64,000 nucleotides of DNA from assembly GCF_017963645.1 (NCBI RefSeq), contig NZ_JAGMWN010000006.1, positions 248,001-312,000 on the forward strand. Reading direction: 5' to 3'. Both the position numbers and the translations under genes were made by a program. This document shows, in pieces, positions 8,464 to 17,913 of the stretch. Numbering within the stretch: position 1 is the stretch's first letter; every line of letters begins with the position of its first letter. This DNA comes from Marivibrio halodurans. GTDB taxonomy: Bacteria > Pseudomonadota > Alphaproteobacteria > UBA8366 > Aestuariispiraceae. The notes below the pieces were generated by a model, which saw nothing but the letters and a program-made list of their open reading frames with translations, was not told the DNA's origin and made no database searches.

Positions 8464-9135
8464 TCAGCCGTAGTCGCGCGCGCCGAATATAGCCGACCCG
8501 ACCCGCACATGGGTCGCGCCGAAACGCACGGCCGTCTCGTAATCCGCGCTCATCCCCATGCTGAGGCCCGCGACGCCGTTGCGCGCCGCGATCTTGGCCA
8601 GCAGGGCGAAATGCGGTGCCGGCAACTGGTCCGCGGGCGGGATGCACATGAGGCCCGCGATGGCGAGGCCGTGCTCCTCCCGGCACCGGGCGATGAAGCC
8701 ATCCGCCTCGGCCGGGACGACGCCCGCCTTCTGTGCCTCCTCCCCGGTATTGACCTGGATGAAGAGCTGGAGGGTCCGCCCCTGCTCCGCCATCTCGTGG
8801 GCGATGCGCCGCGCGATCTTGTCGCGGTCCACGGTCTCGATCACATCGAAGGTCGCGACGGCATCCTTCACCTTGTTGGATTGCAGCGGCCCGATCAGAT
8901 GCAATGTCACATCGGGATGATCGACGCGCAGACCCGGCCATTTCTCGACCGCTTCCTGCACCTTGTTCTCGCCGAAGACGCGCTGCCCCGCCGCCAGGAC
9001 GGGGCGGATCGCGTCCGCCGGAAAGGTCTTGCCGACGGCGACCAGCGTCACGTCGTCGGCCGCGCGGCCGGCCTCGCGCGCGGCATCGGCGATTTTTCGG
9101 CGAACCTCGGAAAGGCGGTCTGCGGCGGATTCCAT
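8464..9135 (-). CDS. YggS/PROSC-family pyridoxal phosphate homeostasis protein
   Basis: A 223-residue protein of the expected length. VTLVAVGKTFPAD contains the PLP-binding lysine K36. GENKVQEAVEKW, LHLIGPLQSNKVK, VNTGEEAQKAG and LSMGMSADYETAVRFGATHVRVGSAIFG are all family signatures. The start MESAADRLSE at 9135 is preferred; the open frame extends further but without a ribosome-binding site. The family controls free PLP levels and has no known catalytic activity. The adjacent TPR-sulfotransferase gene is divergent. Confidence 0.95.
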   Translation of the reverse strand: MESAADRLSEVRRKIADAAREAGRAADDVTLVAVGKTFPADAIRPVLAAGQRVFGENKVQEAVEKWPGLRVDHPDVTLHLIGPLQSNKVKDAVATFDVIETVDRDKIARRIAHEMAEQGRTLQLFIQVNTGEEAQKAGVVPAEADGFIARCREEHGLAIAGLMCIPPADQLPAPHFALLAKIAARNGVAGLSMGMSADYETAVRFGATHVRVGSAIFGARDYG

Positions 9136-9236
9136 GCCCCTAATGTGCGGCGCGTCGCATGATCCGGCAAGCCCCGGAGGGGTGGGACATCCGGCCGATT
9201 GCATGGGCGCGCGGCGATGGGCATAGTCGGCGCGTC

Positions 9237-11090
9237 ATGGCGAACCGCAGCGCGCTCAACCCCCTCGGACAACAGCTTCAGGCGGCCTTCGGGCTGCAGG
9301 CGCGGGGCCGCCTCGACGAGGCGGAGGCGGCGGCGAAGCGCATCCTGAAGATGGCGCCGAAGGAGCCGAACGCGCTCTATCTCCTCGGCATCCTCGCTCA
9401 TCAGCGTGGCGACACGAAGGCCGCCGCCCAACATTTCGAGAAAAGCCACAAGGCCGATCCGCGCAGCGTCGCCGCGCTGTCCGGCCTTGGCATCGTGCGG
9501 CTCGACCAGCGCCGCTACAAGGAAGCGCGCGATCTGTTCCGCCGCGCGCTCGACCGCCAGAAGAACGACCCCAAGCTGCTCAACAATCTGGGGTTGGCGC
9601 ATAAGGGAGCGGGCGACATGGCCCGGGCGGTGGAGTGTTTCCGCGCGGCGCTGTCCGCCGACCCGCGCTATGCCACGGCCGCCCTCAATCTGGGGGACGC
9701 GGCGCTGTCCGGCGGCGACGCGGAAGCGGCGGAGCAGGCCTACCGCCATGGTCTGTCCGTCGATCCCGACATGCCGGAGCTGCATAACGGCATGGCGAAC
9801 ATCCTGGCCGACCGGAACGACCTGGATGCCGCGATCGCGCATCTGCGCCGCGCCCATGACGGCCCGCGCGGTGACCGCGACCCGGATATCGCCTGCAATC
9901 TCGCCAATCTGCTGGTGAACAAGAACCGGATGGACGAGGCCGTCGCCGTGCTGCGCCAATGCCTGGACCGCCGCCCGGAGGCGATCGAGCCGCTGGTCGA
10001 TCTGGCCGACGTGCTGCGCGCGCGCGGCGGAGAGGGCGACCAGGAGGAATCGAATGGTTTCTTCGCGCGCGCGGCGGAAATCGCCAGCGACGGCAAGGCG
10101 CTCGACGCGATGAAACCGATCGAACTGCACCGCGCCGCCCGCGCGCTGGAGGTCGCGAAGCGCTATGACGCCTCCTTCGCCTGTCAGCGCAGGGCCCAGT
10201 CGGGATGGCGGGCGCAGGCATCGGCCGCCGGAAAGTTCTACGATCGCGGCGGGCTGGAATCGCTGGCCGCGCGCACGGCCGAGATCTTCGCGACGATCCC
10301 GGCGCCCGGTCCGGACGACCCGGACGGCCATCCGTCCGACCGGCCCATCTTCATCCTCGGCATGCCGCGCAGCGGCACCTCGCTGGCCGAGCAGATCCTC
10401 TCCAGCCACGCCGATGTCTTCGGCGCGGGCGAATTGGCGACGATCCCGCAAATCCTCGAATCCCTGGTGGCGGAGACGGGACGCGACTGGCCGGACTGCG
10501 CGCGGGCGCTGACGGCGGAACGGCGGCGCGATCTCGCCCAGCGCTATCTCGACGCCTTGCCCGCGGCGGCCTCGGGCAAGCGGCACCTGGTCGACAAGCT
10601 GCCGCCGAACTTCTGGTATCTCGGCTTCATCCGGCTGCTCTTCCCGAAGGCCGCGATCCTGCACACGGTGCGCGATCCGATGGATACGGGCCTGTCGATC
10701 TTCACCCAGCGTTTCTCGAACGATCTGCTCTACGATCACGATCTGGGCGATATCGGGCATTACTACGGCCTTTATCGCCGGGTGATGGATTTCTGGGAAG
10801 GGTGGGATGTCCGTGTCCAACGCGTGGTCTACGAAGCGATGATCGCCGATCAGGCGGGGCAGAGCCGCGCGCTGCTCGCGCTGCTGGGGCTCGACTGGGA
10901 CGACCGGGTTCTGGACTTCCACAAGACCGACCGGGAGGTCCTGACCGCCAGCCGCCTGCAGGTGCGCCAACCGATCTACACCACCTCCGTCGAGAAATGG
11001 CGGCGCTACGAGACGGGGTTGAAACCGCTGGCTGAGGCTCTCGGCCCCCTGGCGGACTACAAGGCCTATCTGGCGGCCCGCGATCACTAA
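9237..11090 (+). CDS. TPR-repeat protein fused to a sulfotransferase domain
   Basis: A 617-residue protein. The N-terminal half (about 10-290) is a run of tetratricopeptide repeats, for example LYLLGILAHQRGDTKAAAQHF and ALNLGDAALSGGDAEAAEQAY. The C-terminal half is a sulfotransferase: IFILGMPRSGTSLAEQ (about 368-383) is the PAPS 5'-phosphosulfate loop, and KAAILHTVRDPMDTGLS is the 3'-phosphate motif. These fusions are common in alphaproteobacteria; the acceptor is unknown but TPRs suggest a protein or glycoprotein partner. The start at 9237 places Met just before the first TPR; an in-frame upstream Met overlaps divergent yggS. The following gene is a cupin-4 protein hydroxylase. Confidence 0.88.
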   Translation: MANRSALNPLGQQLQAAFGLQARGRLDEAEAAAKRILKMAPKEPNALYLLGILAHQRGDTKAAAQHFEKSHKADPRSVAALSGLGIVRLDQRRYKEARDLFRRALDRQKNDPKLLNNLGLAHKGAGDMARAVECFRAALSADPRYATAALNLGDAALSGGDAEAAEQAYRHGLSVDPDMPELHNGMANILADRNDLDAAIAHLRRAHDGPRGDRDPDIACNLANLLVNKNRMDEAVAVLRQCLDRRPEAIEPLVDLADVLRARGGEGDQEESNGFFARAAEIASDGKALDAMKPIELHRAARALEVAKRYDASFACQRRAQSGWRAQASAAGKFYDRGGLESLAARTAEIFATIPAPGPDDPDGHPSDRPIFILGMPRSGTSLAEQILSSHADVFGAGELATIPQILESLVAETGRDWPDCARALTAERRRDLAQRYLDALPAAASGKRHLVDKLPPNFWYLGFIRLLFPKAAILHTVRDPMDTGLSIFTQRFSNDLLYDHDLGDIGHYYGLYRRVMDFWEGWDVRVQRVVYEAMIADQAGQSRALLALLGLDWDDRVLDFHKTDREVLTASRLQVRQPIYTTSVEKWRRYETGLKPLAEALGPLADYKAYLAARDH

Positions 11091-11194
11091 AGCCTGGTGA
11101 TTGCGGATGCCAGGCGCCGTGGGTGGCGGCCTTTATTTCGCGCCGCGATCCCGGTAAAGGAGGGTGACGGGACGATCATGGAGCGGACGGGACG

Positions 11195-12442
11195 ATGGCG
11201 GGCAAGAAGTCGGACGCGACGACGGCGGCGCGGGCCATGACCGGCGCGCCCGCCAGCTTCGAGGAGGTTCTGGCACCGATCACGCCGGAGACCTTCTTCA
11301 CCGAGTATTACGATAAGCAGCCGCTGCACATCCCCGGTGACCCCGGTAAGTTCGGCCGGATCATGAACTGGTCGGTCCTGAACGGCCTGCTCGACATGAC
11401 GGCGATCTGGGGGTCCGCCTCGCTGATGCTGGTGCTCGACGGCGAGGTCCTGCCCCCCGGCGCCTATTGCGTCGAGGCACAGAACCGCGACGGCCAGACC
11501 GTGCGCCAACCGGACGCGGGCAAGGTCATGGCGCTGCTGCGCCAGGGCGCCTCCCTGGTGGCCAACGACATCGACACGCTCACCCCGGAACTGCGCGCCG
11601 TCGCCGACGCGATGGAGGACGGGTTCTGCGGCAAGGCGCAAAGCAACCTCTATTGCTCCTGGCGCCAGCGGCAGGCCTTCAAGAGCCATTTCGACACGCA
11701 TGACGTCTTCGCCCTCCACATGGAAGGGGAAAAGCTCTGGCGCCTCTATGAGGGGCGGGAGACCCATCCGATCCGCCACCGCAACTGGGCGGGCCTGTCG
11801 GACGCCGAGACGGAAGAGCGCAAGGGCAAGGTCATGCGGGATGTCCGGATGACGCCGGGCGACCTGCTCTACATACCGCGCGGCTGGTATCATGACGCCC
11901 TGGCGGCGAGCGGGGGGACGATCCATCTCGCCTTCGGCCTGACCGGTGTGATCGGCCTCGACCTGATCGGCGCGCTGTCCGATTCGGTCGTGACGGACGA
12001 GACGTTCCGGCTCAACTTCCCGCACCCGCGCGAGGGGCGGAAGGCGCTGGCCGACCATATCGCGCGCCTGGGCGACAGATTGGCCGAGGTAGCCCGCGAC
12101 CCCCGCTTCGTCGAGGCCTTCGAGACCTTCCAGAAGGACTATCGCTATCCGCGCGGCGGCTTCGACCTGCCGATCGAGATCGCGGATCGGACCTTCGCCC
12201 TGACCGCGCGCGATTTCAGGGTCGTGACGAAGGACGGCCGTCACGGGCTGGCCAGCCCCAGGGGAATCGTGCCGATTCCGCCGGGCCTCGACGGGCCGGT
12301 GCGCTGGGTGGTCGAGGCCGGGCGCTTCGCGCGCGGCGATCTGCTCGACGCCTTTCCGGCGATGAGCGCGATGGAGATCGACCGGCTGCTCCAGCAGATG
12401 CAGCAGATGGGTGTCCTGCGCGAGGACGCTTCAGGCTCCTGA
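11195..12442 (+). CDS. JmjC/cupin-4 family oxygenase (ribosomal-oxygenase-like)
   Basis: A 415-residue protein. FFTEYYDKQPLHIPG near the N-terminus and SHFDTHDVFALHMEGEKLW (HxD iron ligands near residue 165) with a later PRGWYHDALA (third His ligand) match Fe(II)/2-oxoglutarate-dependent cupin-4 hydroxylases such as the YcfD/RoxA group, which hydroxylate ribosomal proteins. The C-terminal region after about residue 270 would be the dimerisation/winged-helix part. Preceded by an AAAGGAGGGTGACG ribosome-binding region. The substrate is inference. It lies 104 bp after the TPR-sulfotransferase gene on the same strand. Confidence 0.82.
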   Translation: MAGKKSDATTAARAMTGAPASFEEVLAPITPETFFTEYYDKQPLHIPGDPGKFGRIMNWSVLNGLLDMTAIWGSASLMLVLDGEVLPPGAYCVEAQNRDGQTVRQPDAGKVMALLRQGASLVANDIDTLTPELRAVADAMEDGFCGKAQSNLYCSWRQRQAFKSHFDTHDVFALHMEGEKLWRLYEGRETHPIRHRNWAGLSDAETEERKGKVMRDVRMTPGDLLYIPRGWYHDALAASGGTIHLAFGLTGVIGLDLIGALSDSVVTDETFRLNFPHPREGRKALADHIARLGDRLAEVARDPRFVEAFETFQKDYRYPRGGFDLPIEIADRTFALTARDFRVVTKDGRHGLASPRGIVPIPPGLDGPVRWVVEAGRFARGDLLDAFPAMSAMEIDRLLQQMQQMGVLREDASGS

Positions 12443-12795
12443 TCGGATCGGGGCCGCTTTCCGGCGGCATTTCCGGGCGCTATACACCGGCTTTTCCCGT
12501 TGTTGCATTCTTGCCACATACACGCCGCAATGTCTTGTCGACACGTCGAAAGCCATTGCGCGCGGCTCCGGGGCTATGGTTCAACACAATCACGCTCTTG
12601 GGGCAGTCTCTCCGATGCGATTTGTCGATGCCACGGCATGATGAAAGCATTCGTAAAGGCCCCGGATCGAACGAACCGATGGTCGGTTCTCCTGCTGACG
12701 ACCCAAAGACGATTGTCGAGGGAAGAAATTGGGGGGCAGGCCGTCACATCTCTAGGGTCTTTCACCGCAACGGCCCGATGAATTTGGAGGATCGA
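12443..12795 (+). promoter_or_regulatory. Upstream region of the porin gene
   Basis: A 353-bp stretch without a convincing gene; a long open frame continuous with the porin reads through it but shows no coding character. It must hold the porin promoter and a possibly long leader. A GGAGG ribosome-binding site stands 5 bases before the porin ATG. I could not fix -35/-10 boxes. Confidence 0.5.
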
Positions 12796-13923
12796 ATGAA
12801 AAAGACTCTTCTGGGTGCGTCCGCCCTCGTCGGCATCGCGTCCCTCTCCGCGGCTCCGGCCGTGGCGGCCGAGGCGCCGGAGATCAGCTTCTCGGGTGCG
12901 TTGGGTTACGAAGCCGTTCTGCACGACGGCGACATGCAGGCCGCCGGTACCGGCTTCAACATCACCGGTAACGAGCAGCAGTCCGAGCTGATCTGGTCCG
13001 CCACGGGCGTGGCCGACAACGGTCTCGAGTACGGCGCCGAGGTTCAGTGGCGTTGGCTCGGTGGCGGCTCGGCCGCCGGCGGCTTCGACGAAGCCTTCAT
13101 GGACTTCAGCGGCGGCTTCGGTCGTGCGTTCGTCGGTTTCGAGGACGGCATCACCGACCTCGTCGCCGGTACTGCCGGTCACTCCCTGCAGGTCGGCACC
13201 TGGGGCACGGACGGCAACAACGCGCTGCGTCACGTGAACTTCCTCGGCCTGAACACGAAGCTGCACTACTACCAGTCGCATGCCGCTCTGTCGGGTGACG
13301 CGAACAAGATCGGTTACTCGACCCCGTCCTTCGGTGGGTTCCAGGCCGGTGTCTCGTTCACGCCGGAAGGCAATGCCGGCCAGGCCGCTGGCGTCAACAA
13401 CGGCTCGCTGCAGAACAACCTCGAAGTTGCCGCTGGCTACAGCAACACCTTCGGGGATGTCAGCCTGACGGTCGACGGCGCCTATGGTATCGGTCAGGAC
13501 AACTCGATCCCGACGGTCGGTGGCGATCGCGCGGACGTGAAGTCCTACCAGCTCGGTGCGATGATCGGCTTCGCCGGTTTCTCGGTCGCCGGTTCGTTCC
13601 TCGACAACGACGACTCAAGCTGCCCCGACCTGACCCCGAACTGCGACGCGGGTGACGGCTGGAACGTCGGCGCCGGCTACAGCTTCGGCCCGGCCGGTGT
13701 CTCGGTCATGTGGCAGGAAGCCGAGGACGACACGGACGGCAACGGCTTCTCCGACGAGTCCGAGATCTTCCACGCGGGCGTGAGCTACACGATCGCCGAG
13801 GGTCTCTCCACCTACGCCAACTACTACAACTTCTCGGTCGAGAACGAAGCTGGTGGTGGCGCCGGTGTCGCGACGTCGAACGATGCCGACGTCCTGATCC
13901 TGGGTTCGCGGATCACCTTCTAA
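12796..13923 (+). CDS. Outer-membrane porin (general 16-strand type)
   Basis: A 375-residue precursor. MKKTLLGASALVGIASLSAAPAVAAE is a classic signal peptide, cleaved after about residue 24. The mature part alternates short beta strands with Gly/Asp/Asn-rich loops (for example LIWSATGVADNGLEYGAEVQW) and ends ILGSRITF with the terminal Phe recognised by the BAM complex. Cys residues in CPDLTPNC could form a loop disulfide. Codons are strongly biased to GGT/GGC, GAC and AAC, unlike neighbours, suggesting high expression. The start was chosen for the signal peptide and the GGAGG 5 bases upstream. Its own terminator follows. Confidence 0.93.
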   Translation: MKKTLLGASALVGIASLSAAPAVAAEAPEISFSGALGYEAVLHDGDMQAAGTGFNITGNEQQSELIWSATGVADNGLEYGAEVQWRWLGGGSAAGGFDEAFMDFSGGFGRAFVGFEDGITDLVAGTAGHSLQVGTWGTDGNNALRHVNFLGLNTKLHYYQSHAALSGDANKIGYSTPSFGGFQAGVSFTPEGNAGQAAGVNNGSLQNNLEVAAGYSNTFGDVSLTVDGAYGIGQDNSIPTVGGDRADVKSYQLGAMIGFAGFSVAGSFLDNDDSSCPDLTPNCDAGDGWNVGAGYSFGPAGVSVMWQEAEDDTDGNGFSDESEIFHAGVSYTIAEGLSTYANYYNFSVENEAGGGAGVATSNDADVLILGSRITF

Positions 13924-13950
13924 TCCTCGGATTGGAAGTCGATACGGAGA

Positions 13951-13984
13951 GGGGCGGTGCTTCGGCACCGCCCCTTTTCTTTTT
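13951..13984 (+). terminator. Rho-independent terminator of the porin gene
   Basis: A perfect 10-bp stem GGGGCGGTGC / GCACCGCCCC closed by a TTCG tetraloop, followed by TTTTCTTTTT, 27 bases after the porin stop. Confidence 0.95.
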
Positions 13985-14165
13985 GCCTTTTTTCCTTTCC
14001 GACCGATCGGCCGTATCGCCGTTTGATTTTACTTCGACGGCTCTAGCGATTGCCGGAAGGGCGTGGCTGCGTTAAACCCAGCATGATGCCGACGGTCCAT
14101 CCCGGATGCGCGTCCGGGAAGGCGATCCGAAGGCGACGCCCAACAGACAGTCGAGTGCTTGATCC

Positions 14166-14705
14166 ATGAGCCGTTCCTATCTTCTCCGTGGTCTGAGTGT
14201 CGCCATCCTGTCCGCGATGACCCTGGCCGGATGCGAGGGGCTCTCCCCCGATCCGGGCAGCAACCAGCCGAAACCCGATGCGTTGGAGCGCGCGCGGGCC
14301 AAGCAGGGCAACTTCTTCGGCGGAACACTCTCGCTGGGGGGGGATTCAGGTCCTTCCACGGACGGGCCGGCGATCGCGGTGAACAGTTATCTGTGGCGGG
14401 CGTCACTGGACACGATCGGCTTTTTCCCAATGGCGCAGGTCGACGCCTTCGGCGGTGTGATCATTACCGACTGGTATTCGCTTCCCGAGGCGCCGGACGA
14501 ACGCTACAAACTCAATGTCTATATCCTGGGCCGTGAATTGCGGGCGGATGGGGTGCGTGTTTCCGCCTTCCGCCAAGTGCAAGGCACCGACGGAACCTGG
14601 CGCGACGCGCCGGTCGCGGAGGATACGGCCGCCAAGATGGAGAACGCGATCCTGACGCGCGCGCGGCAGATGCGCATCAACAGCCGCGCGCAGCTCGATG
14701 GATGA
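14166..14705 (+). CDS. DUF3576 lipoprotein
   Basis: A 179-residue protein with a lipoprotein signal (LSAMTLAGC, acyl Cys at 23) and a DUF3576 domain seen in AVNSYLWRASLDTIGFFPMAQVDAFGGVIITDW. It sits directly upstream of leuS and lptE, the invariant alphaproteobacterial position for this family. The role is unproven; the lipid anchor and lptE linkage suggest an envelope function. Confidence 0.9.
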   Translation: MSRSYLLRGLSVAILSAMTLAGCEGLSPDPGSNQPKPDALERARAKQGNFFGGTLSLGGDSGPSTDGPAIAVNSYLWRASLDTIGFFPMAQVDAFGGVIITDWYSLPEAPDERYKLNVYILGRELRADGVRVSAFRQVQGTDGTWRDAPVAEDTAAKMENAILTRARQMRINSRAQLDG

Positions 14706-14767
14706 TGGCGTTCGCCCACCCGCGCGTGACCATTCCGCCCGGATTTATGTTTTGACGAGTGACTGAG

Positions 14768-17332
14768 ATGAGCCGGTACGATTTCCGCAGCATCGAGCCC
14801 CGATGGCGCCAAGTCTGGGACGATTTGAACGCCTTCGCCGCGCACGAGGACCCGAAGCGCGAGAAGTACTACGTCCTAGAGATGTTCCCTTATCCGTCGG
14901 GGCGCATCCATATGGGACATGTGCGCAACTACGCGCTGGGCGATGTCGTCGCGCGCTTCAAGGCCGCGCGGGGATATAACGTGCTGCATCCGATGGGATG
15001 GGACGCCTTCGGTCTACCGGCGGAGAACGCGGCGATCGAGAACAAGGTGCCGCCCGCGGACTGGACCCGTCAGAACATCGCCGCCATGCGCGAGCAATTG
15101 AAGGGCCTCGGCCTTTCCATCGACTGGAGCCGGGAGGTCTCGACCTGCGAGCCGGACTATTACCGGCACGAACAGAAGATGTTCCTGGATTTCCTGAAGG
15201 CGGGACTCGCCTATCGGCGGGAAGCCTGGGTCAATTGGGACCCGGTCGATCATACGGTTCTCGCCAACGAACAGGTGATCGACGGCAAGGGATGGCGCAC
15301 GGGCGCGCCCGTGGAGAAACGCCAGCTCTCGCAATGGTTTCTCAAGATCACGCATTACGCGGACGACCTGCTGACCGCGCTTGACCGGCTGGAACGCTGG
15401 CCCGACAAGGTCCGGTTGATGCAGCGCAATTGGATCGGCAAGTCCTCCGGCGCGCGTATCCGTTTCGATATCGCGGGGCGCGAGGAGGGGGTGGAGGTTT
15501 TCACCACCCGCCCGGACACGATCTTCGGCATGTCCTTCCTGGCGTTGTCGCCGAATCACCCGATCGCGGAGGAACTCGCGGCGGATAATCCGGAGCTTGC
15601 CGCCTTCGTCGCGGAATGCAACGCGATGGGGACCAGCGAGGAGACGATCGAGCGGGCGGAGAAGCGCGGTTTCGCCGCCGGACTTGAGGCCGTGCATCCC
15701 TTCACCGGCGCGCGCTTGCCTGTTTATGTCGCGAATTTCGTGCTGATGGAATATGGCACGGGCGCCGTCTTCGGGTGCCCCGCGCATGATCAACGCGATC
15801 TGGATTTCGCACGGAAATACGATCTGAGCGTCGTGCCCGTGGTCGCGCCGGAGGGTGCGACGGCATCGGACTTCTCCGTCGCGAACGAGGCCTATGTCGG
15901 GCCGGGCCGGCTGATCAATTCGGAATTCCTCGACGGCCTCGATGTCGAGACCGGCAAGCAGACGGTGATCGAACGACTGGAGGCGGACGGCCGGGGCCAG
16001 GGGACCACGACCTTCCGCCTGCGCGATTGGGGGGTTTCCCGCCAGCGTTATTGGGGCTGCCCGATTCCGGTGATTCATTGCGACAGCTGCGGCGCCGTCC
16101 CGGTACCCGAGTCCGATCTGCCGGTGGAACTTCCCGAGGATCCGCGCTTCGACAAGCCCGGCAATCCGCTCGACCACCACCCGACGTGGAAGCATGTCGC
16201 CTGTCCGAAGTGCGGTGAACCCGCGGAACGCGAGACGGATACCTTCGATACCTTCTTCGAGAGTTCGTGGTATTTCGCCCGCTATTGCGATCCGAGGAAC
16301 GAAAAGGTCGGGTTCTCGCAGGATGCCGCCGGCTATTGGCTGCCCGTCGATCAATATATCGGCGGTGTCGAGCATGCGGTGCTGCATCTGCTCTATTCCC
16401 GCTTTTTCACGCGCGCGCTGCGCGATTGCGGCTATCTCGACATCGACGAGCCCTTCACCGGCCTCTTCACGCAAGGGATGGTCTGCCACGAGACCTTCAA
16501 GACCCCCGACGGGAAATGGCTGTTCCCCAGCGAGGTGACCCGTACCGGCGAGGGCGCGACCCGCGACAGCGACGGGACGCCGGTCACCGTCGGCCGGTCG
16601 GAGAAAATGTCGAAGTCGCGCAAGAACGTCGTTGACCCGGTCGACATTATCGAGACCTACGGCGCCGACACCGCGCGTCTGTTCATGCTCTCCGACAGCC
16701 CGCCGGACCGCGACCTGGAATGGACGGAATCCGGCGTCGAGGGTGCTTGGCGTTACGTCAACCGCATCTGGCGCGCGGTGATGGATGAGGCGGACGGTCC
16801 GTTGGGTGTCGCCAGGGCGCCCCGCCCGAAAACCTTGTCCGCACCGGCGGAAGCGCTGGAACGCCAGACCCATAAGACGATCGACGGGGTGACGGGAGAT
16901 CTGGAGAAATTCCATTTCAATCGCGCCATCGCGCGAATCCGCGAGTTGAGCAACGCGATCCTCGACCTATCCGGTGCTGAGGAGGATTTCATCTGGGCTC
17001 GTCGCTTCGGCTGGGAAACAGTTGCCCGCCTGCTCAATCCCATGACGCCGCACCTGACGGAGGAGCTATGGCGGCATCTCGGCGGGACGGAGCCGCTGGT
17101 CGGTCATCACTGGCCGGTGGCCGACCCCGGGTTGTTGGTTGAGGACAAGGTCACCGTGGCGATTCAGGTCAATGGAAAGCTTCGGGCCACCATCGACTTG
17201 CCGCGCGATGCGGAAAAGCGGGTCGCGGAGGACGCGGCGCTTGCGGAGGAGAATGTCCGGCGCGCGCTGGATGGGAAGGCGCCGCGCAAGGTAATCGTCG
17301 TCCCGAACCGTATCGTCAATGTGGTGATCTAG
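14768..17332 (+). CDS. leuS: Leucyl-tRNA synthetase
   Basis: An 854-residue class I aminoacyl-tRNA synthetase charging tRNA-Leu. It begins [15 protein letters not shown]. The HIGH motif is HMGH in [13 protein letters not shown] (about residue 45) and KMSKS lies in [10 protein letters not shown] (about 615). The CP1 editing domain contains TTRPDTIFG and [15 protein letters not shown], and the C-terminal domain ends [17 protein letters not shown] at 14768 is chosen; a GTG three codons upstream is the alternative and neither has a strong ribosome-binding site. It is followed 25 bp later by lptE. Confidence 0.98.
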   Translation: MSRYDFRSIEPRWRQVWDDLNAFAAHEDPKREKYYVLEMFPYPSGRIHMGHVRNYALGDVVARFKAARGYNVLHPMGWDAFGLPAENAAIENKVPPADWTRQNIAAMREQLKGLGLSIDWSREVSTCEPDYYRHEQKMFLDFLKAGLAYRREAWVNWDPVDHTVLANEQVIDGKGWRTGAPVEKRQLSQWFLKITHYADDLLTALDRLERWPDKVRLMQRNWIGKSSGARIRFDIAGREEGVEVFTTRPDTIFGMSFLALSPNHPIAEELAADNPELAAFVAECNAMGTSEETIERAEKRGFAAGLEAVHPFTGARLPVYVANFVLMEYGTGAVFGCPAHDQRDLDFARKYDLSVVPVVAPEGATASDFSVANEAYVGPGRLINSEFLDGLDVETGKQTVIERLEADGRGQGTTTFRLRDWGVSRQRYWGCPIPVIHCDSCGAVPVPESDLPVELPEDPRFDKPGNPLDHHPTWKHVACPKCGEPAERETDTFDTFFESSWYFARYCDPRNEKVGFSQDAAGYWLPVDQYIGGVEHAVLHLLYSRFFTRALRDCGYLDIDEPFTGLFTQGMVCHETFKTPDGKWLFPSEVTRTGEGATRDSDGTPVTVGRSEKMSKSRKNVVDPVDIIETYGADTARLFMLSDSPPDRDLEWTESGVEGAWRYVNRIWRAVMDEADGPLGVARAPRPKTLSAPAEALERQTHKTIDGVTGDLEKFHFNRAIARIRELSNAILDLSGAEEDFIWARRFGWETVARLLNPMTPHLTEELWRHLGGTEPLVGHHWPVADPGLLVEDKVTVAIQVNGKLRATIDLPRDAEKRVAEDAALAEENVRRALDGKAPRKVIVVPNRIVNVVI

Positions 17333-17357
17333 ACAAATAACGACAGGCGGCTGGAGC

Positions 17358-17888
17358 ATGAGGGACAAGACGCGGCGCGCATGGATCGGGGGGGCATTTC
17401 TGGCCATGTCGCTCGGCCTCGCCGGGTGCGGATTTCAGCCGGTCTATACCCGGCAGGCAACCGCGGCGGGGGAAATGAGCCCGACGGCGGATCTTTACGC
17501 CACCAAGATCGAGATCATCCAGAACCGGCGCGGACAGATTCTACGGAACCTTCTGCTGGATCGCATGAATCCCTATGGTCCGCCCCAGGATCCGCTCTAC
17601 AATCTGAACACCACATTGGTGGTATCAATCGTCGGTCTCGGGGTGCAGGCGGACGCGACGACGAGCCGATCGCAAGCGACGGTGACGGTTACCTCCGTCC
17701 TCTCCGGCGCTGGGGAGCCGCAGACCTTCAAGGTGAGCGCGACGTCGAGCTTCAACATCACGGAGTCCGACTATGGCTCCGTCGTGGCGGAAGATGATGC
17801 GGTCGAGAAAGCACTCGAGGTGCTCGCTGATCGCCTAACCCTCCAAATCGCCGCCTTCTTCCGGAATGCGCGGCAACAGGAAGGCTGA
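17358..17888 (+). CDS. lptE: LPS-assembly lipoprotein LptE
   Basis: A 176-residue lipoprotein (LAGC lipobox, Cys 24, then GFQPVY, the LptE signature). LptE plugs LptD at the outer membrane for lipopolysaccharide insertion. The C-terminal YGSVVAEDDAVEKALEVLADRL helix is typical of alphaproteobacterial LptE. The leuS-lptE-holA order is conserved in the class. Confidence 0.92.
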   Translation: MRDKTRRAWIGGAFLAMSLGLAGCGFQPVYTRQATAAGEMSPTADLYATKIEIIQNRRGQILRNLLLDRMNPYGPPQDPLYNLNTTLVVSIVGLGVQADATTSRSQATVTVTSVLSGAGEPQTFKVSATSSFNITESDYGSVVAEDDAVEKALEVLADRLTLQIAAFFRNARQQEG

Positions 17889-17913
17889 TCCCGACTTACA
17901 TGGATAGGGGCCC

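Noticed and set aside
12511-12795. Open frame extending 95 codons upstream of the porin
   Set aside because: Codons lack coding bias and the signal peptide with ribosome-binding site fixes the start at 12796.
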